Origin: an uncultured Lachnospiraceae bacterium
GTDB taxonomy: Bacteria > Bacillota > Clostridia > Lachnospirales > Lachnospiraceae
Direction: 5' to 3'
Length of the DNA: 42,220 nt
Assembly: GCA_944381615.1 (NCBI GenBank)
Contig: CALWLT010000002.1
Span: forward strand, 1 to 42,220
Under the pieces are notes generated by a model that was given only the letters and a program-made list of their open reading frames with translations, was not told the origin of the DNA and ran no database searches. Below, in pieces: positions 18,701-26,963 of this stretch. Made by a program: the position numbers and the translations under genes. The stretch's first letter is position 1. Each line of letters starts with the position of its first letter.

Positions 18701-18989
18701 GGGCGAATCCTTCATGGCGGCGCTGGCCATGGCGCTGGGGATGGCGGACGTGATCCAGAATGCGGCCGGCAGCGTGAAGATCGAAGCGCTTTTCATCGAC
18801 GAGGGCTTCGGCAGCCTCGACGAGGAGGCGCGGCTCAAGGCGCTTCGCATCCTGCAGGGGCTGGCCGGCGGAACCCGCCTCGTGGGGATTATCTCCCATG
18901 TGGCGGAGCTGAAAGAGCAGATCGGGCGGCGGCTTCTGGTAAGCAGGGACAGCCGCGGAAGCCGCGCCGTCTGGGAACTGGAGGACTGA
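15789..18989 (+). CDS. sbcC: nuclease SbcCD subunit C
   Basis: SbcC (Rad50 homologue) is the SMC-like ATPase of the complex. The protein has 1066 residues. The N-terminal ATPase half has Walker A at 34-41 (GDTGAGKT). Two long Glu/Arg-rich coiled-coil arms flank the zinc hook CPVC at 536-539, exactly mid-protein. The C-terminal half has the signature LSGGE at 969-973 and Walker B with D1004-E1005 (LFIDEGFGSLDEE). The start codon is TTG, overlapping the sbcD TGA, a coupled start. Nothing is missing, so the complex should be functional. Confidence 0.97.
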   Translation: MKPLKLVLSAFGSYGGVTEIDFERVDHGLFLIAGDTGAGKTTIFDAIAFALYGEVSGGVRDGSMMRSQYAPEEAETWVELTFSEKGERYRIRRSPSYRRPGRRRGRDGERTFTLSPQKASLILPDGREMSGRIAEINEAVCRIVGVDRRQYAQIAMIAQGEYVRLLFASSKERREIFARIFHTDLYGRIQQKLKEENGRLAAEIKSNGDRWERLCGQAVLSAGEEPGKQEFRDRWQEAAGNPDLRGGELLSLLEERIDRGKRSEQELRAELEEQLGLADREKQRLQALGRENEEVRRWQEGKEKCEALERDEPVWEKREERLLLAEQAAPFRRERDEIGRLKQEKEEAKEALSCRRAELSRLAASLEELEKRRAQCEKERGERAPALEEEIRRLETAMPAYEAQSRYRAELETAERELSEAVSREKEAAGRKERLAEEVRALGERKKQLDQLRLGQAELEKQGERLKNRLGQRKRYLDLLSEEERREETARALRDGAEKARSRFQEAQEAYEKASRLFSERQAVALAAGLKEGEPCPVCGSVSHPAPASFAGENGNGTSDGTLREDRDQAEAKRTQAEKAAREAALKERGAEAGLEEIRRQRRLLEESDGGSFLLADGTQTALQAREALEREEREYEALQEALQKNRLLLSEEEKLKKACLQAESALELAGKEQESAAACVQENRIRFSACAARAAESEKGLWLETKQEAERRLKALGEEREGLYQAVRSAQLEEEEARAQLREKRGYLDAEEASYAALSERLCAREAAFEQRLKENGFADESGLEKALMPPEEAAELVRAAQDYRRELLTARALLAQLAKQLPREECLPEEPVRLAIREAEQKKEALLQESARRTEERVRSETLLAQLSECLAEREALREKQQEIGILYATADGKVSQAARIDFETYMQRRYFRQMIAAANRRLGEMTDGTFLLRCRELKDLGKQGEVGLDLDVYSFLTGRVRDVKTLSGGESFMAALAMALGMADVIQNAAGSVKIEALFIDEGFGSLDEEARLKALRILQGLAGGTRLVGIISHVAELKEQIGRRLLVSRDSRGSRAVWELED

Positions 18990-19018
18990 GCGGAGAGGAG
19001 GCCCGGGATCCGGAGAGG

Positions 19019-19040
19019 AAGGCCGGGAACCGGCCTTTCG
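19019..19040 (+). terminator. hairpin terminator after sbcC
   Basis: AAGGCCGG (19019-19026) pairs with CCGGCCTT (19030-19037) around a 3-nt loop, with a short T stretch. It ends the lipoprotein-cupin-sbcDC transcript and separates it from the ABC importer promoter. Confidence 0.65.
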
Positions 19041-19067
19041 TGTATCGTAAAAAGAGCACGGTTCAGA

Positions 19068-19095
19068 TTGCTTTTTCTGAGAAATCTGGTACAAT
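19068..19095 (+). promoter_or_regulatory. SigA-type promoter of the ABC importer operon
   Basis: TTGCTT (19068-19073), a 16-bp spacer, then TACAAT (19090-19095) preceded by TGG, an extended -10 box. Transcription would begin near 19102, before the lipoprotein start. Confidence 0.65.
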
Positions 19096-19149
19096 GTTAG
19101 AGACAATTTAATAATGAGAGAATATTACGAATGCGAGAGGAACATGATT

Positions 19150-20724
19150 ATGAAAAAGAACCATCTTCTTTTAGGCGTAATGACATTCCTTCTTTCTGCT
19201 GCACTCTGCGCATGCGGTGGCGGCAAGAATGCAGAGGAATCCTCGGCCGGCGCGGCGCAGACGGATGCGGGCGCGCAGGAAAGCGGTAATACTCTTTCAG
19301 AAGGAACACCAGTACCAGGCGGGCGGCTTGTTTTCGGCATGACCCAGGACCTGGCTAGTCTTGACCCCCACATTGAAACGGACGCAGGAACTAGAGACGT
19401 GGTATTCAATTTGTACGAAGGGCTTGTAAAGCCCGCTTCAGACGGCAGTTTTCTGCCGGCGGTTGCCAGCGACTATGTGATCTCAGATGACGCAAAGGTC
19501 TATACGTTTACGCTGCGGGACGGCATTACGTTCCACGACGGGACGCCGGTAACCATCGAAGATGTCAAATATTCCATTGATCGGTATGCGGAGATTCAGG
19601 GCGAATCCTCCGCATTTTCTATTGTGTCGGAAGCGGTAATTGTGGATGAAAAGACGCTGGAGATCCATCTGAAGGAGAGCTATTCGGAGCTTCTTCCGAT
19701 GATGACGCTGGCCATTATTCCGGCCGCGAACGACGATCCCGCGGGAACGCCCGTCGGCACGGGCCCCTTCCGGTTTGTCTCCTATACGCCGGGCCAGAAT
19801 CTCATTCTGGAAAAATATGACGGCTACTGGCAGGAGGGGCTTCCCAGCCTCGACGAGGTGGAATTTAAGTTCATTGCGGATGTGGATACGGCCTACATGG
19901 AACTGCAGGCGGGAACCATCGACATCCTCAAATATCTGACGGCGGCGCAGGCGCAGACGCTGAGCGGCGACTATCAGATTGTGGAGGGAAGCATGAATCT
20001 GGTGCACGCCATGTACTTAAACAGCGAGTACGGGCCGTTAAGCGATGCCCGGGTGCGCCAGGCGCTGTGCTATGCCGTGGACCGCGACGCGGTCAACCAG
20101 TTTCTGTTTGGAGGAAAGAGCCGGATCATCGGCTCTCACATGATTCCGGCCATGTCGGTATATTATGAGCCGGAGGCGGCCGGCGTCTATACGTACGATC
20201 CGCAGAAGGCCAGGGAGCTTCTGGCCGAGGCGGGCTATCCCGACGGCTTCGATCTGACGATCACGGTGCCCAGCTCTTACTCCCAGCATGTGGACACGGC
20301 GCAGATTATCGCCGAGCAGCTGTCGCAGGTTGGCGTCCGCGCGTCCATCAGCCAGGTCGAGTGGAGCAGCTGGCTGGAGAACGTCTATCAGGGCGGCGAG
20401 TTTGAGGCCACGGTCATCGGCTTTGACGGAACCCTGGCGCCCAGCGACTGGCTGATGAAGTATACGACGGGCGACACGAAAAACTTTATGCACTACTCGA
20501 ACGAAGAGTATGACCGGGTCTTTGAGGAGGCGTACGCGTCCGTGGACGAGACGGTCAAGGCGGAAAAATACAAAGAGGCCCAGATGATCCTGGCCCGCGA
20601 CGCGGCGGCCGTTTACATTGAGGATCCGGTCAATCTGGTGGCGGTCAGCAGAAACTTCGGCGGCTATACGTTCTATCCGACGGCGGCCGAGGACATGTCG
20701 CTCATCTATCAGATCGGGCAGTAA
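19150..20724 (+). CDS. ABC transporter substrate-binding lipoprotein, family 5
   Basis: Extracellular solute-binding protein of the peptide/nickel (SBP_bac_5) family, 524 residues from the chosen start. The signal peptide ends in lipobox L19-C20-A21-C22. Family hallmarks include GTPVGTGPFRFVSYTPGQNLILEKYDGYW and the later AGYPDGFDLTI segment. The ATG at 19150 lies 9 bp from GAGAGG; the ATG at 19144 is only 3 bp from it, and the open frame reaches back to 19114. Neighbouring genes supply the permeases and ATPase, so it delivers ligand to that importer. Ligand identity (oligopeptide, dipeptide, nickel chelate, opine) is not decided by the sequence. Confidence 0.93.
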   Translation: MKKNHLLLGVMTFLLSAALCACGGGKNAEESSAGAAQTDAGAQESGNTLSEGTPVPGGRLVFGMTQDLASLDPHIETDAGTRDVVFNLYEGLVKPASDGSFLPAVASDYVISDDAKVYTFTLRDGITFHDGTPVTIEDVKYSIDRYAEIQGESSAFSIVSEAVIVDEKTLEIHLKESYSELLPMMTLAIIPAANDDPAGTPVGTGPFRFVSYTPGQNLILEKYDGYWQEGLPSLDEVEFKFIADVDTAYMELQAGTIDILKYLTAAQAQTLSGDYQIVEGSMNLVHAMYLNSEYGPLSDARVRQALCYAVDRDAVNQFLFGGKSRIIGSHMIPAMSVYYEPEAAGVYTYDPQKARELLAEAGYPDGFDLTITVPSSYSQHVDTAQIIAEQLSQVGVRASISQVEWSSWLENVYQGGEFEATVIGFDGTLAPSDWLMKYTTGDTKNFMHYSNEEYDRVFEEAYASVDETVKAEKYKEAQMILARDAAAVYIEDPVNLVAVSRNFGGYTFYPTAAEDMSLIYQIGQ

Positions 20725-20778
20725 AGGGCGCTTATTGAAACTGAAATCCCGTGCGGCGGCAGGGGAAAGGAGACACAG

Positions 20779-21723
20779 ATGAAACTGATCATCCGGAAAC
20801 TGATTACTCTCATTATCACTTTGTTGGTCATCTCCTTTCTCTCGTTCGCCGCTTTTTCTCTGATCCCGGGAGACGCGGCGCTTACCCGCCTGGGACAGGA
20901 CGCGACGCCGCAGCAGCTCGCCGCGCTGCGGGCAGAGATGGGGCTTGACGATCCGCTGCCGGAGCGGTATGCAGACTGGCTTGCCGGCGCGCTGCGGGGC
21001 GATTTCGGGGAGTCGTACCGCTACGAGGGGACGACGGTTGCCTCGCTTCTGTCGCAGCGGCTTCCGGTTACCGTGCTGCTGGCGGTTCTTTCGCTGATCA
21101 TGATTACCGCCGTCTCTCTGCCGTTAGGCATCGCCTGCGCCCGCTATTCCGGGAAATGGCTGGATATTCTGGTCAACCAGCTGACGCAGCTGGCGATGGC
21201 GATCCCCCCGTTTTTCCTGGGCATGATCCTGACCTACGTGTTCGGCCTGACGCTGCGCTGGTTTCAGCCGGGCGATTTTACGCAGCCGTCCGAGGATCTG
21301 GCGGCCTGCCTTTCCTATCTGGCGTTTCCGGCGCTGGCGGTGGCGCTCCCCAAGATCGCCATGGTAGTCCGTTTCCTGCGGGGCAGCGTTCTCTCTGAGA
21401 TGGGGAAGGATTACGTGCGCACGGCGTTCAGCAAGGGAAATTCGGAAAACGGCGTGCTCTACGGCCATGTCCTGGGAAACGCCATGATTCCGGTCGTCAC
21501 GTTTTTTGCCATGGTCATCGCCGAGATTCTGGCGGGCAGCATCGTGGTAGAGCAGGTGTTCAGCGTGCCCGGCGTGGGACGGCTTCTGATCAGCTCGATC
21601 TCCGACCGGGATTATCCGGTGGTGCAGGCGATTGTGCTCTACGTGGCGGCGGCTACGGTTCTCATTAATTTTGCGGTCGATCTGCTGTATCAGCTGCTGG
21701 ATCCGCGGGTGCGGGAGGCCTGA
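20779..21723 (+). CDS. ABC transporter permease, DppB/OppB type
   Basis: Inner-membrane permease of 314 residues with about six hydrophobic segments. The N-terminal FSLIPGDAALTRLGQDATPQQ region and the AEMGLDDPLPERYADWLAG block are typical of DppB/OppB proteins. The cytoplasmic EAA loop, which contacts the ATPase, is near residues 210-230 (EMGKDYVRTAFSKGNSE). An AAAGGAG site precedes the ATG. It is 54 bp after the binding protein and 9 bp before the second permease, so it is co-transcribed. Confidence 0.93.
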   Translation: MKLIIRKLITLIITLLVISFLSFAAFSLIPGDAALTRLGQDATPQQLAALRAEMGLDDPLPERYADWLAGALRGDFGESYRYEGTTVASLLSQRLPVTVLLAVLSLIMITAVSLPLGIACARYSGKWLDILVNQLTQLAMAIPPFFLGMILTYVFGLTLRWFQPGDFTQPSEDLAACLSYLAFPALAVALPKIAMVVRFLRGSVLSEMGKDYVRTAFSKGNSENGVLYGHVLGNAMIPVVTFFAMVIAEILAGSIVVEQVFSVPGVGRLLISSISDRDYPVVQAIVLYVAAATVLINFAVDLLYQLLDPRVREA

Positions 21724-21732
21724 GAAGAGAGT

Positions 21733-22533
21733 ATGAAGAGAAAGAAAAATTACAGTCTGACGGTGGGCGGCACGCTGACGCTTGTCTTTCTGCTGTTCGC
21801 CCTTGTGGGGCAGGTGTGGACGCCCTACAGCCCTACGGCCATGGATTCGACGGCGGTCTGCCTGTTTCCCTGCGCGGCGCATCCCATGGGGACGGACAAT
21901 TTCGGCCGCGATATTTTAAGCCGCGTGATGGAGGGAAGCGGGAGCACCTTTTTTGTGGCGATCTGCACGGTGCTGATCGGGGGCGCGTTCGGCACGCTGA
22001 TCGGGGCGCTGACCGGGTATTTCGGCGGCCGGGCGGACAATCTCGTCATGCGTTTTAACGATATCCTTCTGTCTTTCCCCAGCATCCTGCTGGCCCTGAT
22101 TTTCGTCAGCCTCCTGGGGCCCGGCCGCTACAATATCATTCTGGCGCTGGGCGTGCTGTTTATCCCCAGCTTTGCCCGGATTGTCCGCAGCGAGGTCATC
22201 CGTTTCAGGGAGCTGGATTTTGTCAGGAGCGCCCGCATCATGGGAGCCGGCCCGCTGCGGATTATTTTCTTTCACATTCTTCCCAACGCGCGCGTCAGCA
22301 TCCTGACGGCGGCCGCGATCGGCTTTAACAACGCGGTGCTGGCGGAGGCCAGCATGAGTTATCTGTCGCTGGGCATTCAGCCGCCGGATCCGAGCCTGGG
22401 GCGGATGCTCTCCGAAGCGCAGTCGTATCTGTTTCAGGCGCCCTGGTACGCGATCTTCCCGGGCCTTACGATCATCCTGATCGTGCTGGGATTTTCCATG
22501 GTCAGCGAGGGCCTCAGGGCTATCCGCGAGTGA
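21733..22533 (+). CDS. ABC transporter permease, DppC/OppC type
   Basis: Second permease, 266 residues, hydrophobic, with the DppC/OppC hallmark HPMGTDNFGRDILSRVMEG near residues 51-70 and the EAA loop RELDFVRSARIMGAG. It pairs with the upstream permease to form the channel. It ends 11 bp before the start of the ATPase gene, whose ribosome site (AGGAGG) begins right at its stop codon. Confidence 0.93.
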   Translation: MKRKKNYSLTVGGTLTLVFLLFALVGQVWTPYSPTAMDSTAVCLFPCAAHPMGTDNFGRDILSRVMEGSGSTFFVAICTVLIGGAFGTLIGALTGYFGGRADNLVMRFNDILLSFPSILLALIFVSLLGPGRYNIILALGVLFIPSFARIVRSEVIRFRELDFVRSARIMGAGPLRIIFFHILPNARVSILTAAAIGFNNAVLAEASMSYLSLGIQPPDPSLGRMLSEAQSYLFQAPWYAIFPGLTIILIVLGFSMVSEGLRAIRE

Positions 22534-22544
22534 GGAGGGAACGC

Positions 22545-24302
22545 ATGCAGCCGCTGGTGGAAATCAACAATCTGTCGATTCGTTTTCCGGAAGGAGAATC
22601 CTCCTTTGACGCAGTAAAAAAGATAAGCTTTACCGTCGGCGCGGGCGAGATCCTGGGCGTGGTGGGCGAATCCGGTTCCGGCAAATCCATGAGCGCCCTG
22701 GCGCTGATGGGGCTTCTGCCGCGGGACGCCGAGGTAGTCTCCGGCGAGATCCGTTTCCGGGGGCAGGATCTGCTGGCCATGACGGACGCGGAGCGCAGGC
22801 GCCTGCGGGGGCAGGAGATGGCCATGGTCTTTCAGGAGCCGATGACCTCGCTCAATCCGGTCATGAAGATCGGAAAGCAGGTGGGCGAGAGCCTGCGCCT
22901 GCACACCGATCTTCCGGCCAGGGAGATCCGGGAGCGGACCGTCGCGGCCCTTAGGGAGGTCGGCCTGGCGGATGCCGAGGCGATCTGCGAGCGCTATCCG
23001 CACGAACTGTCGGGCGGGATGCGCCAGCGTGTCATGCTGGCGCAGGCCATGATTACCTCTCCGTCGCTTCTGATCGCTGACGAGCCGACGACGGCCCTGG
23101 ACTGCGTGGTGCAGGCGCAGATCCTGGAGCTTCTGAAAAAGATCCACCGGGAGCGGGGGACTGCGATCGTATTTATCTCGCACGATCTGAATGTGATCCG
23201 GGAGATCTCGAGCCGCGTGCTCGTGGTCTGGAAAGGTCAGATCGTGGAGGAGGGGAGCACGAAGGAAGTATTTTCCAGCCCCCGGCACGAGTATACGAGA
23301 CGCCTGATCGCTTCCTATCCCGCGCGCGAGCCGCAGGACGGCAAGGGAAAGCCGGTGCTGCGCCTGCGGGATCTGGACGTCTGGTACGAGACGCGGCGCG
23401 GCCTGTTCGGGAAGAAGGGGAAAAAGCAGGTCATCCGCGGCGTCAGCCTGACGGCGCGGGAAGGGGAGATCCTGGGCATCGTGGGCGAGAGCGGCTGCGG
23501 GAAATCGACGCTTTGCAAGACGATCCTGGGCCTTCATAACCGGTATGCGGGGACCGTCGAGGTGGCGGACGGCGCGCGGCCGCAGATGGTGTTTCAGGAC
23601 CCGGCCGGGTCGCTGAACCCGGCCAGGACGGTCGGCTGGATTCTGGAGGAGCCGCTCAGGCTGCGGGGCATTTCGGATCGGGAGGAAAGAAAACGGCTGG
23701 TGGCTTCCATGCTTAAAGAGGTCGGCCTGGACGCTTCGTTTGCCGGGCGCAGGCCCCGGGAGCTCTCCGGCGGGCAGCGGCAGCGCATCAGCATCGGGGC
23801 GGCGCTCCTGATGGATTCCCGGCTTCTGATCGCCGACGAGCCCGTCTCGGCGCTGGATGTGACGGTGCAGTCCCAGATCCTCGCCCTGTTTGCCAGGATG
23901 CACCGGGAGCGGAAGCTGACCATTCTGTTTATCTCTCATGACTTAAATGTGGTGCGCAGCCTCTGCGGCCGCATTGCGGTCATTTACCGGGGAGAGATTG
24001 TGGAAGAGGGGCGGGCGGACGATGTGTACGAGCATCCGGCGCACCCGTATACAAAGCTTCTGCTGGCCTCCGTGGCCGGGCGGCGGGCGGCCGGAGAAGA
24101 CGGACGCGGTCCGGAGCGCCCGGAGGGGGCGGGAGAGGCGTTTCTGGGCCTGACGGACCAGAAAACGGAACGCGCGCCGGAGGGCTGCGTCTTCTTTGAC
24201 CGCTGCCCGGAGCGCTGCGCTTCCTGCCGGGACAAACGCCCGGATCCTACGGATCTGGGAGGCGGGCATACGTTTCGCTGCCGCCGCGGGCAGCCGGCAT
24301 AG
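22545..24302 (+). CDS. fused dual-domain ABC ATPase for peptide/nickel-type import
   Basis: One 585-residue protein carries both ATPase domains that are separate DppD and DppF proteins in many bacteria. Domain 1: Walker A 41-48 (GESGSGKS), signature LSGGMRQR 155-162, Walker B D179-E180. Domain 2: Walker A 314-321 (GESGCGKS), signature LSGGQRQR 407-414, Walker B D431. Both look competent. The C-terminal oligopeptide-type tail is Cys-rich (CVFFDRCPERCASCRDKRP) and could hold a metal or Fe-S centre, as in some members of this family. The chosen ATG sits 6 bp after AGGAGG; a slightly longer frame exists upstream. Confidence 0.94.
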   Translation: MQPLVEINNLSIRFPEGESSFDAVKKISFTVGAGEILGVVGESGSGKSMSALALMGLLPRDAEVVSGEIRFRGQDLLAMTDAERRRLRGQEMAMVFQEPMTSLNPVMKIGKQVGESLRLHTDLPAREIRERTVAALREVGLADAEAICERYPHELSGGMRQRVMLAQAMITSPSLLIADEPTTALDCVVQAQILELLKKIHRERGTAIVFISHDLNVIREISSRVLVVWKGQIVEEGSTKEVFSSPRHEYTRRLIASYPAREPQDGKGKPVLRLRDLDVWYETRRGLFGKKGKKQVIRGVSLTAREGEILGIVGESGCGKSTLCKTILGLHNRYAGTVEVADGARPQMVFQDPAGSLNPARTVGWILEEPLRLRGISDREERKRLVASMLKEVGLDASFAGRRPRELSGGQRQRISIGAALLMDSRLLIADEPVSALDVTVQSQILALFARMHRERKLTILFISHDLNVVRSLCGRIAVIYRGEIVEEGRADDVYEHPAHPYTKLLLASVAGRRAAGEDGRGPERPEGAGEAFLGLTDQKTERAPEGCVFFDRCPERCASCRDKRPDPTDLGGGHTFRCRRGQPA

Positions 24303-24361
24303 GCTGTTCTTTTCACGGCCCGGGAGAACCCGCCAATAGCCCGGCCGGCCTGCGTTTTTTC

Positions 24362-24390
24362 TTGTATCGGACTTCTGGATCGGGTATAAT
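24362..24390 (+). promoter_or_regulatory. SigA-type promoter for the sirtuin gene
   Basis: TTGTAT (24362-24367), a 17-bp spacer, then consensus TATAAT (24385-24390). Transcription would start near 24397, which gives the sirtuin gene its own promoter separate from the importer. Confidence 0.65.
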
Positions 24391-24442
24391 AAAACCAGAA
24401 CGTTGGGACGCGCCGACGTGGGAATCGAGGAGGAGGATGCGT

Positions 24443-25174
24443 ATGGAAGACAGAATCAGGCGTCTCAGGGAAATGTTGGATCACAGCGATTATACGGTGG
24501 CGCTCTGCGGCACCGGCGTGATGGAGGAGAGCGGCTACGTGGCGATCAAGAAGCAGGCGCGCGCCTACGAGATCGAGGAGCTCTACGGGGATCCCCCGGA
24601 GGAGATCTTTACCAGCGCGTATTTTACCGCCCGTCCGGCGAAATTTTTTCAGTTTTACCGGCAGGAAATTCTGAACAAGATCCCGGAGCCGGCCGGGTCC
24701 AGCTATGCGCTGGCCGCGATGGAACGGGCCGGCCGCCTGCAGTGCGTGATCACGACCAACAAGTTTGAGCAGGAGCGCCGGGCCGGCTGCGAGAATGTAA
24801 TCGAGCTTCACGGAAGCGTATTTCAGAACCGCTGTCCTCACTGCGGCGAGTATTATACGGTCGAGGATATGAAGCAGGGCGGGACGATCCCCAAGTGCCG
24901 CATCTGCGGCTCCATTATCCGTCCGCTGGTTTCGCTGTACGGCGAGATGGTGGACAGCCGTATTATGACGCGGACGACGGAGGAGATCGGGAAGGCGCAG
25001 GTGCTTCTTCTGATCGGGACGACGCTGCAGTCGGAGATCTTTTCCAACTATATCCGCTATTACAGCGGGAACCAGCTCGTCGTGATTCACAGGGAAGAGC
25101 ACTATACGGATCAGAAGGCGGATATGGCGCTTATCGGCGATCCGGGGGAGATCCTGGCAAAGCTGAATTATTAG
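24443..25174 (+). CDS. atypical SIR2-family protein
   Basis: Protein of 243 residues with sirtuin architecture but changed active-site motifs. The zinc ribbon is intact (C131-C134 and C152-C155). The catalytic-type histidine is kept (H123 in IELHGSVF), as are RPLVSLYGE and the GTTLQ motif. The usual GAGxS near the N-terminus is replaced by CGTGVMEESG (22-31), and the usual TQNID motif reads TTNKFEQ (N106). Classical sirtuins remove acyl groups from lysine using NAD. Here altered NAD-pocket residues suggest changed chemistry or substrate, or a non-catalytic role; this is inference. The ATG follows GAGGAGGAGG by 6 bp. The thiol lipoprotein gene starts 51 bp downstream, probably on the same transcript. 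Confidence 0.85.
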   Translation: MEDRIRRLREMLDHSDYTVALCGTGVMEESGYVAIKKQARAYEIEELYGDPPEEIFTSAYFTARPAKFFQFYRQEILNKIPEPAGSSYALAAMERAGRLQCVITTNKFEQERRAGCENVIELHGSVFQNRCPHCGEYYTVEDMKQGGTIPKCRICGSIIRPLVSLYGEMVDSRIMTRTTEEIGKAQVLLLIGTTLQSEIFSNYIRYYSGNQLVVIHREEHYTDQKADMALIGDPGEILAKLNY

Positions 25175-25225
25175 AACAGAGAGCGCGGCGCAGGGCCGGA
25201 GGCGTCCGGCGCCGGCAGGAGGAAT

Positions 25226-25987
25226 ATGAGAAAGAAAAGCGATCGGATTGGGAGCGGAACGAAACGGTATACGGCGGCGTGTTTCCTGACCGGGGCCGCG
25301 CTGCTTCTGGCGGCGTGCTCGCAGGGAGGCGGCACGGCTGCGGAGTCATCGGTACAGAGCGGCGGGGCGGAGAAGGAAGAGCTGCCCGCGCAGAGCAGTG
25401 GAACAGAACCGTCTGCACAGAGCGGCGAAGCGGGAGAGGAAGAACCGTCCGCGGCGGCGGAAAGCGCGTCCCGTGAGGAAACGCCTGCGGCGGGCGGGAG
25501 CGAATCGCAGGAAGAAGAAAGCGAAGGAAGAGGCGTCTTCGAGGCGTTTGAGGCGGAAGACCTGGAGGGCAATCCGGTCACGGAGGCCATCTTTGCAGAT
25601 TATGATCTGACGATGATCAACATCTGGGCGACTTTTTGCGGCCCGTGCCTGTCCGAGATGCCGGATCTTGGCCTGTTAAGCGCGGAGTATCAGGATCAGG
25701 GCGTGCAGATCATCGGGATTTGTACGGACACGGTGTCCTACGATGGTACGTTAGTAGAAGAACAGGTGGAGACGGCCCGCCAGATGGCGGAGGAGACGGG
25801 AGCTTCCTATCTCCATCTCGTGCCGGTGGGAGATCTGGCGGCGACGCTTCTCCCGCAGATCCAGGTGGTTCCGACGACGGTTTTCGTCGATCGGGAAGGG
25901 CGCCAGGTGGGCGGCGCGCTGGCGGGAGCCAGGGACGCCGACGGCTGGCGGGAGCTTATCGAAGAATATCGCGCGATGCTTCCCTGA
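25226..25987 (+). CDS. TlpA-like thioredoxin-fold lipoprotein
   Basis: Membrane-anchored thiol-disulfide protein of 253 residues. A signal peptide ends at lipobox LLLAAC (C31). Residues 32-103 form a Ser/Glu/Gln-rich flexible tether. The thioredoxin/AhpC-TSA-type domain follows, with the redox motif C138-G-P-C141 in IWATFCGPCLSEMP and cis-proline P216 (QVVPTTVF). Such proteins reduce disulfides outside the membrane, for example in cytochrome maturation or oxidative-stress repair; no specific partner is encoded nearby. Its 3' end overlaps the convergent membrane-protein gene by 32 bp. Confidence 0.9.
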   Translation: MRKKSDRIGSGTKRYTAACFLTGAALLLAACSQGGGTAAESSVQSGGAEKEELPAQSSGTEPSAQSGEAGEEEPSAAAESASREETPAAGGSESQEEESEGRGVFEAFEAEDLEGNPVTEAIFADYDLTMINIWATFCGPCLSEMPDLGLLSAEYQDQGVQIIGICTDTVSYDGTLVEEQVETARQMAEETGASYLHLVPVGDLAATLLPQIQVVPTTVFVDREGRQVGGALAGARDADGWRELIEEYRAMLP

Positions 25988-26957
25988 GAAGCTGCCGGGC
26001 GGCCGCTTTGTTTTTTTCCGAGTAGCCGCACAGGAACGCGGGATTCTGGCGGCGGATCGCCGCGAGGATTTTTGCGGGATCTGTCCCGGCGCGCTGGCAG
26101 AGGGTCAGCCGTCTGCCGTCCGCCGTCAGAAAATGCAGGGTGGGCGGCAGCGGGACGGGATGTCCGAAGAGGTGCAGGATGCGCCGCTGCGAATAACCCC
26201 AGATCAGGGCGCAAAGCGGCAGGATCCGGGGACGCCCCGGCGGGGTAACGAGGAGAAAGTCTCCGGTAAGCCACAGATCGGATCCGGCCGCCAGCACCTT
26301 AAGAGGCCCGGACCCGGCGTCCGGGCACTTTTTCTCTGCCGCCCGGGCGGTTCCCAGAACCGGGATGCGCGCGGGGGCGAGCTGCCAGAACGTCAGGCAG
26401 AAAAGCTCTGCCAGGGCAGAGAGAAGGGCCGCCAGCGCGATCAGACGCAGAAAAACGGGAAAGAAGATGGGCGCGGGCAGCTGGGAGACGGCGTAGGGGG
26501 AGGCGATCGCTTCCAGGGAAGCGGCGCTCCAGTCAAGATCGGCGGCCAGGCCGGTCAGAAGGCCGGAATACGTTTCGCTGTCCAGGCGGATCAGGCGTCC
26601 CGTCAGATCGCAGTCTGTCAGCCGGGCGGCCGGTTCCTGGCCGGCGGCGCTCAGCAGGTAGAACTGGCAGACCCCGTCGTTTAGGGTATAGTAAAGATAT
26701 CCCTGAGCTGGCCCCTTTGCCGGGCAGGCGTAGCCGGAGTAGGAAAGCTCCGGGACCGTCAGGGAGACGTACGGAAGATCCGGATTGTAAAAATTTTCAA
26801 ACCGGCTTTTGCTGTTGAGAGGCCGCGGGGAGAGGACATTGGTCCTGGGAAGGCAGATCAGCACGGCGGCGGAGGCCGCCAGCAGAAGCGCCGGCCAGAA
26901 CATGCCCCGCAGGCAGGCCCTGCGGATTTTTTTGATCAGAAATAGATGTACGCTCAT
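25956..26957 (-). CDS. unrecognised two-helix membrane protein
   Basis: 333 residues with a short basic N-terminus, a first membrane segment at about 19-37, an extracellular part of about 125 residues, a second membrane segment at about 164-190 and a cytoplasmic-like C-terminal part ending in basic helices. Organisation resembles small Clostridia membrane proteins such as DUF6709, but I cannot confirm a family. The ATG has no ribosome site, and the best promoter places the transcript start right at this ATG, so translation may be leaderless. Alternatively the real start may be the internal Met19, just before the first membrane segment. It overlaps the TlpA-like gene tail to tail. Confidence 0.65.
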   Translation of the reverse strand: MSVHLFLIKKIRRACLRGMFWPALLLAASAAVLICLPRTNVLSPRPLNSKSRFENFYNPDLPYVSLTVPELSYSGYACPAKGPAQGYLYYTLNDGVCQFYLLSAAGQEPAARLTDCDLTGRLIRLDSETYSGLLTGLAADLDWSAASLEAIASPYAVSQLPAPIFFPVFLRLIALAALLSALAELFCLTFWQLAPARIPVLGTARAAEKKCPDAGSGPLKVLAAGSDLWLTGDFLLVTPPGRPRILPLCALIWGYSQRRILHLFGHPVPLPPTLHFLTADGRRLTLCQRAGTDPAKILAAIRRQNPAFLCGYSEKNKAAARQLLREASRDILR

Positions 26958-26963
26958 GATGCT

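Noticed and set aside
24303..24361. Terminator after the fused ATPase gene
   Set aside because: There is a T6 run at about 24355, but I could not draw a convincing stem before it.
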